A stretch of DNA of 64,000 nt. Origin: Liolophura sinensis (taxonomy: Eukaryota; Mollusca; Polyplacophora; Chitonida; Chitonidae). The position numbers and the translations under genes were made by a program. Under the pieces are notes generated by a model. The model saw nothing but the letters and a program-made list of their open reading frames with translations. It ran no database searches and had not been told where the DNA came from. Of the stretch, positions 21,484 through 32,667 are shown piece after piece (within the stretch, counting starts at the first letter, position 1; every line of letters starts with the position of its first letter). The stretch spans positions 27,554,628 to 27,618,627 of the forward strand of contig NC_088305.1 in NCBI RefSeq assembly GCF_032854445.1, given 5' to 3'.

Positions 21484-23503
21484 TACATATTTATACACAA
21501 TGTACACACTGTACGTCTCTACACACAATGTACACACTGTACGTGTCTACACACAATGTACACACTGCACGTGTCTACACACAATGTACACACTGTACGT
21601 CTCTACACACAATGTACACACTGTACGTGTCTACACACAATGTACACACTGCACGTGTCTACACACAATGTACACACTGTACGTCTCTACACACAATGTA
21701 CACACTGTACATGTCTACACACAATGTACACACTGCAAGTGTTTACACACAATGTACACACTGCAAGTGTCTACACACAATGTACACACTGCAAGTGTCT
21801 ACACACAATGTACACACTGCAAGTGTCTACACACAATGTACACACTGCAAGTGTCTACACACAATGTACACACTGTACATGTCTACACACAATGTACACA
21901 CTGCAAGTGTCTACACACAATGTACACACTGCACGTGTCTACACACAATGTACACACTGCACGTGTCTACACACAATGTACACACTGCACGTGTCTACAC
22001 ACAATGTACACACTGTACGTGTCTACACACAATGTACACACTGCAAGTGTCTACACACAATGTACACACTGCAAGTGTCTACACACAATGTACACACTGC
22101 AAGTGTCTACACACAATGTACACACTGTACATGTCTACACACAATGTACACACTGTACGTGTCTACACACAATGTACACACTGCACGTGTCTACACACAA
22201 TGTACACACTGCACGTGTCTACACACAATGTACACCCTGTACATGTCTACACACAATGTACACACTGCACGTGTCTACACACAATGTACACACTGCACGT
22301 GTCTACACACAATGTACACACTGCAAGTGTCTACACACAATGTACACACTGCAAGTGTCTACACACAATGTACACACTGCAAGTGTCTACACACAATGTA
22401 CAGATTGTACGTGTCTACACTGCACGTGTCTACACACAATGTACACACTGCAAGTGTCTACACACAATGTACAGACTGTACGTGTCTACACACAATGTAC
22501 ACACTGCAAGTGTCTACACACAATGTAAACACTGCACGTGTCTACACACAATGTACACACTGCACGTGTCTACACACAATGTACAGACTGTATGTGTCTA
22601 CACATAATGTACACACTGTACATGTCTATACACAATGTACAGACTGTGCGTGTCTATACACAATGTACAGACTGTGCGTGTCTATACACAATGTATAGAC
22701 TGTGCGTGTCTATACACAATGTACACACTGCACGTGTCTACACACAATGTACACACTGTACATGTCTACACACAATCTACACACTGTGTGTGTCTACACA
22801 CAATGTACACACTGTACATGTCTACACACAATCTACACACTGTGTGTGTCTACACACAATGTACACACTGCACGTGTCTACACACAATGTACACACTGCA
22901 AGTGTCTACACACAATGTACAGATTGTACGTGTCTACACTGCACGTGTCTACACACAATGTACACACTGCAAGTGTCTACACACAATGTACAGATTGTAC
23001 GTGTCTACACACAATGTACACACTGCACGTGTCTACACACAATGTAAACACTGCACGTGTCTACACACAATGTACACACTGCACGTGTCTACACACAATG
23101 TACACACTGTACGTGTCTACACACAGTGTACACACTGTACGTGTCTACACATAATGTACACACTGTACGTGTCTATACACAATGTACAGACTGTGCGTGT
23201 CTATACACAATGTACAGAGTGTACGTGTCTATATACACTGTACACACTGCAGGTGTCTATACACACTGTACGTCTCTATACACACTGTACGTGTCTATAC
23301 ACACTGTACGTGTCTATACACAATGTACAGACTGCATGTGTCTATACACAATGTACAGACTATACGTGTCTATACACATTGTACGTGTCTGTACACAATG
23401 TACATGTCTATACACACTGTACGTGTCTACACACACTGTACACATTGTACATGTCTATACACAATGTACACACTGTACGTGTCTACACACAATGTACACA
23501 CTT
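21484..23503 (+). repeat. 2-kb minisatellite, 28-bp unit, about 70 copies
   Basis: The unit is cacactgtacgtgtctacac followed by acaatgta. Most variation is in one six-base slot: tacgtg, cacgtg, caagtg, tacatg or tacgtc. After about 23160 the array degrades to shorter units of 19-20 bp with tatacacactgtacg. The unit has no stop in any forward frame, and 28 is not a multiple of 3, so three overlapping frames of 342 to 380 codons arise, each with a 28-residue repeat. These are almost certainly not genes. A marker half-unit near 22403 recurs 519 bp later near 22922, indicating block duplication inside the array. Confidence 0.97.
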
Positions 23504-23721
23504 ATAAAGCAGCTAAATTAATTCTTAAATCTAAACAACATAAACATAGTCTTGAGGACCTGCTTACAAATCACAAAACTTTTGCCAACACCAGTGCTCT
23601 TCTAAAATATTTCAGCAAGAATGGACAATATAGAAGAAGACATTCCTCAAAGATGCTGACACTGACTTTAAATCCTGATATTTTAAAACTTGCCCTAAAT
23701 CACCTAACATTTCATCCGTGA
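23504..23721 (+). other. unique segment with a possible retrotransposon remnant
   Basis: The frame leaving the minisatellite continues for about 70 codons with a Lys/Leu/His-rich sequence beginning YKAAKLILKSK. KAAKLIL resembles the short conserved stretch near the end of reverse transcriptases of jockey/CR1-type LINEs. The rest does not let me confirm this, and a chance frame is quite possible. Confidence 0.15.
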
Positions 23722-23766
23722 GTGAGTTGATCACTTCTGTAATTCTGAAAGATTTATTGATTGTAT

Positions 23767-23860
23767 AAAGGTGTGATATCCCACTGGGAAAATGTAAGTT
23801 TCAGTACCAAAAATAAGGTTTTGTGACATTTGTATTTGCCTTTGAAATTGCACTTCTCGG
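23767..23860 (-). mobile_element. MITE-B, partial reverse copy
   Basis: tgatatcccactgggaaaat, gtaagtttcagtaccaaaaa and tgacatttgtatttgccttt followed by gaaattgcac match one half of the family in reverse. The terminal repeat and other half are absent. Confidence 0.65.
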
Positions 23861-24055
23861 ATCTATACATTAACATATGACACTGTTCTCAGGTGTCATT
23901 CTGGTTTTGACATTCTGCCCCACAGGTATTGAACAATGAAAAAACTCCATAAACTCTTTGTAATAGCCTCTTTTACATGATCCAATTAGTTGTATCACCT
24001 CATCGAACTCAGAGAAAGTGATTTGTTGAAAAATGCTAACAATCGCATGAAATAT

Positions 24056-24324
24056 TCATTTATTTATTTGAATAGTGTTTTACGCCATACACAAGAATAT
24101 TTCACTTATACGACAGCGGCTAGAATTATAGGGGGGAGGAAAACGGGCGGAGCCCTTGGGAAACCCACACCCATCTGCAGGTTGCTGGAGACGTTCCCAT
24201 GTACGACCAGAGACGAAGCCAGTATGGGATGGACTTGAACTCACAGCGACCAAATCAAATGGTAAGAGGCTTTTGCATTATTGCGCCATGCTGGAGAGCT
24301 AACCTCTCGGCCCATGGAGGCACC
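24056..24324 (-). mobile_element. SINE-A, nearly full-length, diverged
   Basis: The copy runs from a short ttatttatttg tail complement to a head remnant (ctctcggcccatggaggcacc). Several indels and substitutions mark an older insertion. No clear target-site duplication. Confidence 0.85.
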
Positions 24325-25598
24325 TGACAAGCTAGTCAAATTGAACGGGTCAACTGGACAATCACACCATGTGAACACAGCACATTAAAAAACGTAGCCT
24401 ATATAGAGTTGCATCAACTAATGATTCTAAATTATCCTAGGAAGTGGCATAAAGTCTAACTAGGTATTTGTAACTACAGGCTTTTCAGGTGATTGTAGGT
24501 AAAATGTCTCCATGGCAACAGTCAAAAGTCTACAGGCAAATAATGACTAACCCTTCATGTCTAACCACTCTGGCATATGTTAATTTCTGCCTTTCTCCTT
24601 AAAAGCAAAAGAAAAGCTTAACTGACAAGGACCATTTGTCTGGGCTATTTCCACACTTCCCTCTAAACAACAAAAATGTCCAACATATTAGATGTAATCA
24701 TAGAAGAACTGAGTATTACGAGAAGGCTATGCTGTACTATGTTTCTATTTCAATCCTTGAACAGTTGCATGTTTTTTAATTCTCCATCCCATAATCCAGT
24801 ATTCCTTTCTTATATCCACAGTATTCAAATACTATAATGGCAATACAAGTGAAATTAACAGCTTATTACCACTGGGAACAGCTATAGTGGAGAGAGGAAA
24901 ATCTTAAAAATTCCATCCCCGGAGGCTGGGAATGAGCCAATTAAGACCTCATGAGTCCAAGGGATTCACAGATCTTGTCCTTTGCCTGATAGACCAGGTA
25001 CTGGAGTTACTAAACATAACACTATAACTCTGATTATAGAGTCCTGAAGCTGGGAAGAGAGAAGAAACATGATCATCTAGCCTAATCTCCCACCCACGGC
25101 AGGGCACTCAACCCCTCACTTCTCCAAAATGTTTTACACGTTTGCTACTCACACTTAGTTCCCGTGGATCATTTACCCCAGGGTGAGTGCAGAATTATGT
25201 TGGTTTACACAGCCTTCAGCTTCCGCCTCTCGTATTACCTGCTTTACAAAACACACCTGCGTCTAACGATGTTCCTGTATCAATGACGGAACAATTACGA
25301 GACTCTCACAGTGGCCAGGTGATTGAAAGGTTGTCAATGGAGAGATAAAAAAAAAGACCCTACATTCTCGTTATCCAATAAAATAATTGACCAGAAAAGC
25401 CGACCACCCAGAGATAAATTATAACTCCTGTTACTTGCTACCTCAGTAATTAATGCACATCCTACAGTCTTTAGGCTCCCAAGCACAATCACGCAAAACT
25501 TGCTCAAAACGGAGCCACCTAATGAACGATGAAAATTCTTCAGTCACATAAGCATTCAGTTTTGCTGTTAATGCTCTGACATCACATGAGCAATGCAT
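24325..25598. other. sparse stretch
   Basis: A plus-strand segment at 25159-25182 lies between ctactcacacttag and a consensus gtgagtgc donor and is open for 8 codons. It is too short to support. Nothing else. Confidence 0.4.
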
Positions 25599-25745
25599 TT
25601 GCTTTATTGGACTTTTGTTTAACACCGTACACAAGAATTTTTCCATGACATGATGCCTGTCATGCGGTTTTATGGGTCAGGTGGAAGAAACCATGCAGAG
25701 TTCCTGAGGTAAACCCCCAAGCTTTGGCAAACAGCTGACAACCTT
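25599..25745 (-). mobile_element. SINE-A-like, strongly diverged
   Basis: attggacttttgtttaacac, cgtacacaagaatttttcca and a tggaagaaaccatgcagagt block follow the SINE-A order. It shares a tcatgcggttttatgggt feature with the fragment at 27100, so the two may be a subfamily. Confidence 0.55.
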
Positions 25746-25984
25746 TCTCTCTTCTCATTACAAATACATGGATACCACATTGACAGAAGAGAAATGGTCT
25801 ACCACAAATGGAAGAGACACAAGCATTGTTTTCAAAAGGGCTTTGGCCAGATGCACAGTGAGAGTGAGGGAATGTAAAAAAAAAAATGGTTACAAATTCC
25901 CTGTTTCAACTCGTATCTAATTGTGTATCCAAATGATTCAAACACAAGCACTTTGAACACTTGGACATACATATACTGACCAAT

Positions 25985-26006
25985 TAATAATAATAATAAT
26001 AATAAT
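25985..26006. repeat. microsatellite (TAA)n
   Basis: Seven ATA/TAA units in a row. Confidence 0.95.
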
Positions 26007-26131
26007 ACTTTAATTTCTGTGGGAGATCAATTAGTTACAAACCAAGTCAATCAAGCATTCACACAGGAAGTCAATTACATGTATATACTGTATATATGAA
26101 ATATAGATGAAACTGATAGCTGATTACCAAC

Positions 26132-26804
26132 TACAGTGTGACCTCACTATAGCGCGCTGCTTTGGAGACAGGTTCCTGAGAGCGCTATAGGCTACCTTGC
26201 GCTGGGACAAAATGACCTTGAGATCCAGTATATAGGCCTACAGTCTATCTTACAGGTCATGACTTTGACACTGAAAGAAGTTTTATCGATGCAAAATGAG
26301 TTTTGTCAAATGCTTTCATATTGTTAATTAACTATAAACAACTCCCTGCAGTTTCACACCTTGCTTTATAGCCATTCAATAATTTGACTAAAGTTATCAG
26401 CATTTACTGAAAGTGTATAAATAATAATCGCTTTATAAGGTACGCATGTCATAGTGGGAAAAATATGTTCCGCATGGCTGATGAAGCCGTGCGCACATTC
26501 GGAAGTAATGCTGCAACAACGTCACATGTGCGTTAGGAATGAAACTGGCTTGCAAAGAAAATGTAACCAGTTACAATCTCTTCCATTATTCACAGAAAAA
26601 TCCATTTCTTTTTGCTTATACTCACATAATACTCAAAAGCTTAAAAGCCTAAAGTATCAAATGACACTTGGGCCACACACCGACAGTGTTATTTACGCAC
26701 ATTTCTTGGGGAAAAAACTTTATTCGTTAGCAGTTTTAGCCGTTCTCACAGGACCCCACAGCTTTTTGGGGGACAAAATTTGGGCCGCGTTATATCCTAC
26801 TGTG
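26132..26804 (+). mobile_element. fossil DNA transposon with pogo/Tigger-like ends
   Basis: The left end tacagtgtgacctcactata continues gcgcgctgctttggagaca. The right end, read on the minus strand, gives cagtaggatataacgcgg followed by cccaaattttgtcccccaaa. A CAGT...CTATA.CGCG start with a TTTGG(A/G)GACA-type sequence is characteristic of pogo-like Tc1/mariner elements. About 670 bp lie between. A 136-codon plus-strand frame (26454-26864) overlaps the right part and runs past the end; I see no DDE/D catalytic motif in it. The element is non-autonomous or deeply decayed. Confidence 0.4.
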
Positions 26805-26903
26805 CTCTACATCGAGGCATTTTATGGCAAAGCTACAATGTATATACAATGTAATACATCATAGACAATTCTACACACAACACTGACATTCTATGATTTT
26901 TTA

Positions 26904-26905
<2 letters not shown>

Positions 26906-26958
<53 letters not shown>
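26906..26958. repeat. microsatellite (TA)n
   Basis: About 26 TA units. It could extrude a cruciform and is a likely spot for assembly or length error. Confidence 0.95.
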
Positions 26959-26960
<2 letters not shown>

Positions 26961-27099
26961 AAGTCAGTTCCACAGTGTCACCCCAAAATATCTAAAAGAA
27001 CATTTAAGGTCATTAGTTCAAGGGTAAGGACGGATGAGGTTCAGGGAAGTTTTAGATCAAAGGTTTTGATCAATTTTGATTAATCGATTTCATTCAGAC

Positions 27100-27195
27100 A
27101 CTGGCTTGGTTTTTGACGCCACACTCAAGAACTTTTTTGGTTAACTGACAGAGGCATGCAGGTTTATGAGTGTAGGAAACTCGAAGGAGTCTAAG
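27100..27195 (-). mobile_element. SINE-A-like fragment
   Basis: ggtttttgacgccacactca, agaacttttttggtt and gcatgcaggtttatgagtgt follow the order of the diverged copy at 25599. Only the middle survives. Confidence 0.45.
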
Positions 27196-27986
27196 AATGT
27201 TAATGTTCAAATTAATTGAGGTAGCATCTAATTAACCATAGAAATTTTTACTTTATCATTATTAGTTGCTGTCATTTTTTTAGTCGTGAAAATCTGAAAG
27301 ATTTTCAATGACTCTGTAAAACAATATCACAGATGGATTGATTATAGCCCTTTACTTAATTTTACTCTTGAATACATAACACTGCTAAGAATGCCCTGTT
27401 ATTAAAATTGTACTCATCTTGTTTCCATGACAACTAAGCACGGCTATTAGTTTTCCAAAAGATAAGGGATATACTCTGCCCAAAAGACGGATGATAGCTT
27501 GATGACATATTTACGGTACTTTACTCCGTGAGAGTCCATGTAAACCGTGCTCATGAACAAAGATATGATGAAAACCAATGACATTTAAACAGTCATTAAT
27601 CAGATGTGCATGGCGTTTATTATAGCTATACAGTCATTAATTATGCAAGTGGGCGCACTTTCTGCACCATTAGCTTTGTATAACTACCCGCGGGGTACAA
27701 TTCAAGGAGGAACATCAACCGGCTTGTAATTATGAGAAGGTCTATAACTAGAGGTCAGATTCTATCCACACTGGTTAATTATGGCCAGTAACGGCCTGTA
27801 GTGACCATCGGTCATCACGGAGGAATGTCGGAGAAATCTGATAATAAGGAAGAAGGGAGAGGTTATGATTAGCGCTCAGGCGGACTGTTAATGAGTCCAT
27901 GCACACAGACACGCATATTAAGCGAGGATATATGATAAGGTCAGGGTAATACAGTCATCTGCTGAATATCTTCATGAACGCATATT
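27196..27986. other. unannotated stretch
   Basis: No supported feature. Confidence 0.5.
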
Positions 27987-28194
27987 CTGTAATTCTTCAA
28001 CCTTTTCACATGTTTGCCACAAGTTTATTCCAGCATATTCTGAAGGCATTATTCCGCGTAGACTGATAAAATTATACTTTTTGTGAAGCTCTGAAATTGT
28101 CCAACCCAACCAATGTAGTTTTGTCTCCAAATTTATATGAAAAAAGTCCATAAATTGGGCTGAAAGTTGCTCTTTCATATGCAGAATTACTATA
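27987..28194 (+). mobile_element. MITE-A, well-preserved copy
   Basis: The left terminus is ctgtaattcttcaacctttt followed by cacatg. The interior landmarks are ttattccagcatattctgaa, caacccaaccaatgtagttt and aagtccataaattgggctga. The right terminus is shortened to catatgcagaattactata, having lost the gaaaaggttg block. Confidence 0.8.
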
Positions 28195-28409
28195 TAATGT
28201 GATAATGCATAAAGACAAATATGTACACCAGTAGTCAACATTTCTGTCATGCTACATGCGTAGGCTAAATTAGAATGAAAGACACAGTCCAGCACAGAGA
28301 GTAAAACGCAAGCAGTGATAGTGTGATTGCTGGCAAATGGTCAGATGTCACCAGTGAAATATACACCATATTATACCATATATACCATCTACATGTACCT
28401 TAGTTTGCG
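28195..28409. other. short unannotated stretch
   Basis: tataccata-type simple sequence near 28367-28390. No other feature. Confidence 0.4.
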
Positions 28410-28600
28410 TTTTATTTATGTATTTCTTTGATTGGTAATGTATGCTGTACTCAAGAATATTTCACTTAGAAAACGGTGGTCAGCATTATGGTGGGTGGAA
28501 ACCAGGCAGAGCCCGGGAGAGACCTCTGACCATCTGCAGGTTGCTGCCAGACCTTTCCATGTAGGGCTGGAGAGGAAGCCAGCATGAGCTGGACCTAAAG
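28410..28600 (-). mobile_element. SINE-A, head-truncated
   Basis: tttgattggtaatgtatgct, ggtcagcattatggtgggtg, catctgcaggttgctgccag and gccagcatgagctggacct are in order. It ends before the B box. Confidence 0.9.
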
Positions 28601-28841
28601 TTAGTCGTGCAAATGCTTAGAAACTAGTAACTTACATGCCCCCTAGCCCCATGGCTAGGGTCGTCAACAATACCCTTTTGTGAGCAAATCTGTGTGCATA
28701 AATTCAGAAATGAGGTCAATGTCATTGAAATTATTCATAATTCTCACCATTACTAATTTCCAAAATGATGCTTACTGTATAATTATCTTAAATTGTAAAT
28801 ACAACATCCATTTAATTTATAGTTTTTTTCTTCAAATTTAT

Positions 28842-28981
28842 GTATAAATTCAAGATGCATAGAAGTAACTGTCTTTAACTGTAAATACAAGATGCACTGA
28901 AGAAATTGTCTTCAATTGCAAATACAAGATGCACTGAAGAAATTGTCTTCAATTGTAAATACAAGATGCACTGAAGAAATA
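28842..28981 (+). repeat. tandem array, 37-bp unit, about 3.5 copies
   Basis: acaagatgcactgaagaaat starts units at 28887, 28924 and 28961; tgtcttcaattgtaaat completes each. A worn copy precedes them. Confidence 0.9.
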
Positions 28982-29089
28982 AAAGTCCAGAGGCTTCCAA
29001 TGTTGAATAAAAAGAATTCACCCAATATAGTTATTGTTTAGGTAAAATAATGACTGCTAAAAGCCTACAGTTCCTAAGCTACGTGCACT

Positions 29090-29445
29090 AGCATGCATAC
29101 ACATGTAGAGCAGCGTGTACACACATAGTGCAGCGTGTACACATGTAGTGCAGCGTGTACATAGGTAGTGCAGTGTGTACATAGTGCAGCATGTACACAC
29201 GTAGTGCAGCATGTACACACGTAGTGCAGCGTGTACACACGTAATGCAGCATTTACACACGTAGTGCAGCATGTACACACGTAGTGCAGCATGTACACAT
29301 ATAGTGCAGCTTGTACTCACACAGTGCAGCATGTACACACGTAGTGCAGCATGTACACATGTAGTGCAGCATGTACATATGTAGTGCAGTTTGTACACAT
29401 GTAGTTCAGCGTGTACACATGTAGTGCAGCATGTACACATGTATG
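29090..29445 (-). repeat. minisatellite, 20-bp unit, about 17 copies
   Basis: The unit is gtagtgcagcatgtacacac with variants in gc(g/a)tgtacac(a/g). Because 20 is not a multiple of 3 and the unit lacks stops on the minus strand, two minus-strand frames (142 and 74 codons) stay open across it. These are Cys/His/Leu-rich repeat artefacts rather than zinc fingers. Confidence 0.95.
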
Positions 29446-29918
29446 CAGTCTTTCCAGTTTTTGGCATATCACACAAAACATACATTTACATGTGTACTTT
29501 TGTATGCTTCAAAAGAATAGGGGATTTACTGTATAGCCAAGTTATGCATGGTTTCCCACTCAATGGATACAGCCGCGTGCCAGATGTGTTGCATCATGGG
29601 AATTAATGGTTGTGGCATTGCCATGGAAACCTGGCAACTATGGGCGTTGGTAAAAACATGTAAAGAGGCAAATCTCTATCCACCACAAACTTCCAAAAAA
29701 CATCCATATGCATTTGGTTACACTGCCCAAAGAGGTTTTTTTTTTTTTTCGTGAGAAAAGAGTAAATACATGTATATGCCTCAACGCAAATGCGCACTCT
29801 CTGAGAAAATGTTTTCGGAGGCTATAAATATATAACACGGGAAACATTTCCCCTAGAGTACAAGAATGTGCAGTCTTGCATTTGCCAGCCAAAATGATTG
29901 CTTAACAACATCACATAC
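29446..29918. other. unannotated stretch
   Basis: A T-run at 29736-29750. No supported feature. Confidence 0.5.
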
Positions 29919-29947
29919 CTGAATGTGTTATCGCCAAAGGCCTCTTC
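29919..29947 (-). other. candidate minus-strand short exon
   Basis: On the minus strand it ends ACATTCAG before the donor gtatgtgat. Two acceptors are possible: attttcag, giving 29 nt, or cagcttctacag ten bases earlier, giving 39 nt (to 29957). The 29-nt form is open in at least one frame in either arrangement. It sits on the same strand as the candidates at 41667 and 10166. Joined to them, the 29-nt form keeps the short frame that begins at 41689 open. Confidence 0.35.
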
Positions 29948-30125
29948 CTGAAAATACCTGTAGAAGCTGCTCAGATTTACTTTAAATGACATTTAGTTTT
30001 TGTCTCGTTCTTTTTTGTTCTGTGCCAAGGTATATTTTGATATTCCACCTGTGTGTTTAGGTCAAATATTGATAATTATTGGCTTTCTGCTCGTAAAGCG
30101 GAGTCCATACACCATATGGTCTGTT
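29948..30125. other. unannotated stretch
   Basis: No supported feature. Confidence 0.4.
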
Positions 30126-30342
30126 AAATGTCACATTCTGTCCGCATGCTAAATGAATTTACATGTCACATCCTGTCTGCATGCTAAATGAATTTACATG
30201 TCACATTCTGTCTGCATGCTAAATGAATTTACATGTCACATTCTGTCTGCATGCTAAATGAATTTACATGTCACATTCTGTCCGCATGCTAGATGAACTG
30301 ACATGTCACATTCTGTCCATATGCTAAATAAATTTACATGTC
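30126..30342 (+). repeat. tandem array, 35-bp unit, about 6 copies
   Basis: The unit is catgtcacattctgtc(t/c)gc followed by atgctaaatgaattta, repeating every 35 bases from 30132. It is cut off abruptly by a SINE-C2 copy. Confidence 0.95.
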
Positions 30343-30484
30343 ACTATGCCCTTAATGCTGAACGACAAGCAAAAAAGTTACAACTTCCTCTTTTTTTAAG
30401 ATCTTAGGTGTGACCCGACCCAGGATTGACCCTGGATCTACCCATCAAAGCAGATGCTCTACCATCTTTGCTATCTGGGCCGGT
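30343..30484 (-). mobile_element. SINE-C2, head portion
   Basis: It matches the copy at 54415-54748 from tatgccct...gctgaacg through cttaggtgtgacccgaccca, ggattgaccctggatctacc and ctatctgggccggt. Read on the minus strand this is a tRNA-like head with a GGGTCAATCC B-box-like motif. The tail half is missing, and the element abuts the 35-bp array. Confidence 0.85.
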
Positions 30485-31039
30485 AGGGTAACACATGTTT
30501 TAACTTTTTCAAACTTTAGAATTATATTAAGACTGTAAATACTTGTAGTACAAATATGAGTTTGAAAATCAATACATGTCATTTGAGCTATTCTTGGTAC
30601 ATACAGAAATTTTGAATTATTGGTGAGCATAATGATGTGTTTTATTTCTTAGGACTCCCGCAAAATATGACATACATGGTGTCATGACCAAGCCATCATT
30701 CTACTCACCATTATAAATGTATTTCCACAAAAATCACAAAGCTGTTAATTAAAGGAACAAGCGCACTGAATTTATGTGCGTGACAAATGTGCAGAAATTG
30801 GCAACATGCACACTAATTAGTAGAGGCTGTTATCTACTGAGGATTTGCCTGTGTGATCAGCAGCTTGTTGTCAGCCATGTTGGGGTATGGGATAGGAGCA
30901 TAATACTCCAACATGGCCGCCATGCACAGGTCATACAAAACCTTAAAAACTGAAGATTTCTAAACACTATATGGACTATCACACCTGTGATGACTTAGCT
31001 ACCAAATTGTTTGCAGAGCTCATGTTTAATCTTTACAAT
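30485..31039. other. unannotated stretch
   Basis: No supported feature. Confidence 0.5.
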
Positions 31040-31268
31040 TACTCTATATGACCTAAAATTTCATCCAAAAAAAGTGCATTTTCAAAAGCAAATTAATATC
31101 ACAAAATATTATTTTTGGTGCTGAAACTTACAATTTATCAGTAGAATATCACCCAGCAGAATATGATCCAAGCAAACCTCATAACACCTTTCTAAAATCA
31201 ACATAACTCTCAGAATAAGGAAAAATGGGCAAGTCAGTCATGGATGAAATTACTGGTCATTTAGGGTA
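31040..31268 (+). mobile_element. MITE-B, complete copy
   Basis: The left terminus tactctatatgacctaaaat and right terminus attactggtcatttagggta are inverted repeats with TA at each end. The interior landmarks are aagtgcattttcaaaagcaa, attatttttggtgctgaaac and ataaggaaaaatgggcaagt. About 229 bp with no frame, so non-autonomous. TA ends suggest Tc1/mariner. Confidence 0.8.
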
Positions 31269-31525
31269 CCTTCCACTTCACATAAGACAGCTGGTGGTCC
31301 TTCAGAAAATCTGACCTGGTGTTTGTTTATAAACACTGTCATTACATGTTTAGTACATGAAGTCTGGTTACAGTTGTAGTAACACACACCATGGGCTGGG
31401 TGGAGTTTAGGGTCATGGATACAGGGCACTGGGCTTGTGATTCAACAAGCTTAATATAAACATGAAGGAGGGTTCAAACAGAAGTTACATGTTCGAGAAA
31501 TGACCTGGTACAGGTCAGATTTTCA
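31269..31525. other. unannotated stretch
   Basis: No supported feature. Confidence 0.4.
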
Positions 31526-31526
31526 A

Positions 31527-31558
<32 letters not shown>

Positions 31559-31592
31559 CATAATGACCTAGAATTCCCCCCCCCCCCCCCCA
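31526..31592. repeat. (AT)n-(AC)n microsatellite and C homopolymer
   Basis: An (AT)n run passes into (AC)n at 31526-31557; a run of about 17 C lies at 31576-31592. The C-run falls inside a MITE-B copy and replaces its first bases after gaatt. Confidence 0.9.
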
Positions 31593-31744
31593 AAAGTGCA
31601 TTTTAGAGGCAAATAAATCAGTTAAAATGTTATTTTTGGCGCTGAAACTTACAGTTTTCCAGTAGGATACCATCCTGTATATATACCTTCCAAACAAACC
31701 CCACAACACCTTCCTAAGACCAGTAGAACTCTCACAAATAGGAA
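31558..31744 (+). mobile_element. MITE-B, 3'-truncated copy
   Basis: taatgacctagaatt, then aaaagtgcattttagaggca, ttatttttggcgctgaaact and caacaccttcctaagaccag match the copy at 31040, 500 bp away in the same orientation. The right terminus is missing. Confidence 0.75.
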
Positions 31745-32150
31745 CCTCTGAAGGCAGTGGGTAACAGAATTCACTACTTACTGGTATACTATAAAAGTAA
31801 CGGATCACACTTGCTGCCTGCCAACCATAAAGTCTAGCTATGACGAAGCTACATGCATGTAGCTATTCACACTGCCAATTACCTGGTTTCTAAAACCGGA
31901 AACAGAAAAAATGTTGAACTTAGTCATGAGCGAACTTTTATGTCATTTACTTTTGTAACGAGGCCATAATTTCAAGATCTATTCTCAACTCCAGTAGGCA
32001 ACTGCCACGGAGCATAATTATGATGCAGACAGTTTAACCTCTGAGGGCAGTTCATTGGTTACAGAATCCACTACTCTCTGGTGAATCTAGAACAGAAACG
32101 GATCACACTTGCTACCCGTCGATCATAGAGTCTAGTTATGACGAAGCTAC
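31745..32150. repeat. direct duplication, about 110 bp, 293 bp apart
   Basis: Segments 31745-31852 and 32038-32150 share cctctga(a/g)ggcagt, acggatcacacttgct and agtcta-g-ctatgacgaagctac-type sequence. About 185 bp of unrelated sequence separates them. Confidence 0.85.
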
Positions 32151-32667
32151 CTCTGATGCCAGCACTTGAATTTTTCTTCTAAGAAATGAAACACATTCCA
32201 CATAAAAGTCTCCAACTGGCTGTATCAGGTGTGTTAAGTCACTCGAAAAAAGCTAAATTTCAGGGGAATTACAGTATCCTTGATCATCCAATGAATGTAA
32301 AAAATGCTAAAATGAGTGTCTTAACAAAAATTTATTTAAATTAAAAGTTATAACTTAGAAATCATGATAAAATTCAATTCCATTATATTAAGCTTAATCC
32401 ATATTTAATTCATTGTTCTCTATGATCTGCATCTAACAAAGTCGGAATGCATTCTCAAAAACAGGGACAAAGTTTTCAACAAAATTTTTAACAACATAAT
32501 GAAATGTTGATCTAAACTCCAAATAAAGAAGGCATTTTCCCAGTAATGGAAATTATCATTAAGCTGACCATGTCTCCAAACTCAGCACAGACAAACTTGT
32601 AATTAATGTATTTTAAGGGAGTATCAAAGTAATACTGCATGCATTACTACACATAATCAAACGTCCA
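32151..32667. other. unannotated stretch
   Basis: No supported feature. Confidence 0.5.

Noticed and set aside
21484-23503. CRISPR-like regular repeats
   Set aside because: Units are directly adjacent with no spacers, and the rest of the window is animal-type DNA.
21500-23721. Long overlapping frames (up to 380 codons) read as a repeat protein
   Set aside because: They exist in three frames at once because the 28-bp unit has no stops; they start and end with the array and show no codon-like substitution pattern.
26454-26864. 136-codon frame as a transposase gene
   Set aside because: It overruns the proposed element end and shows no DDE/D or helix-turn-helix motif; kept only as context for the fossil element.
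29057-29485. 142-codon Cys/His-rich minus-strand frame resembling zinc fingers
   Set aside because: It is the translation of a 20-bp minisatellite; Cys and His spacing does not fit a C2H2 finger.
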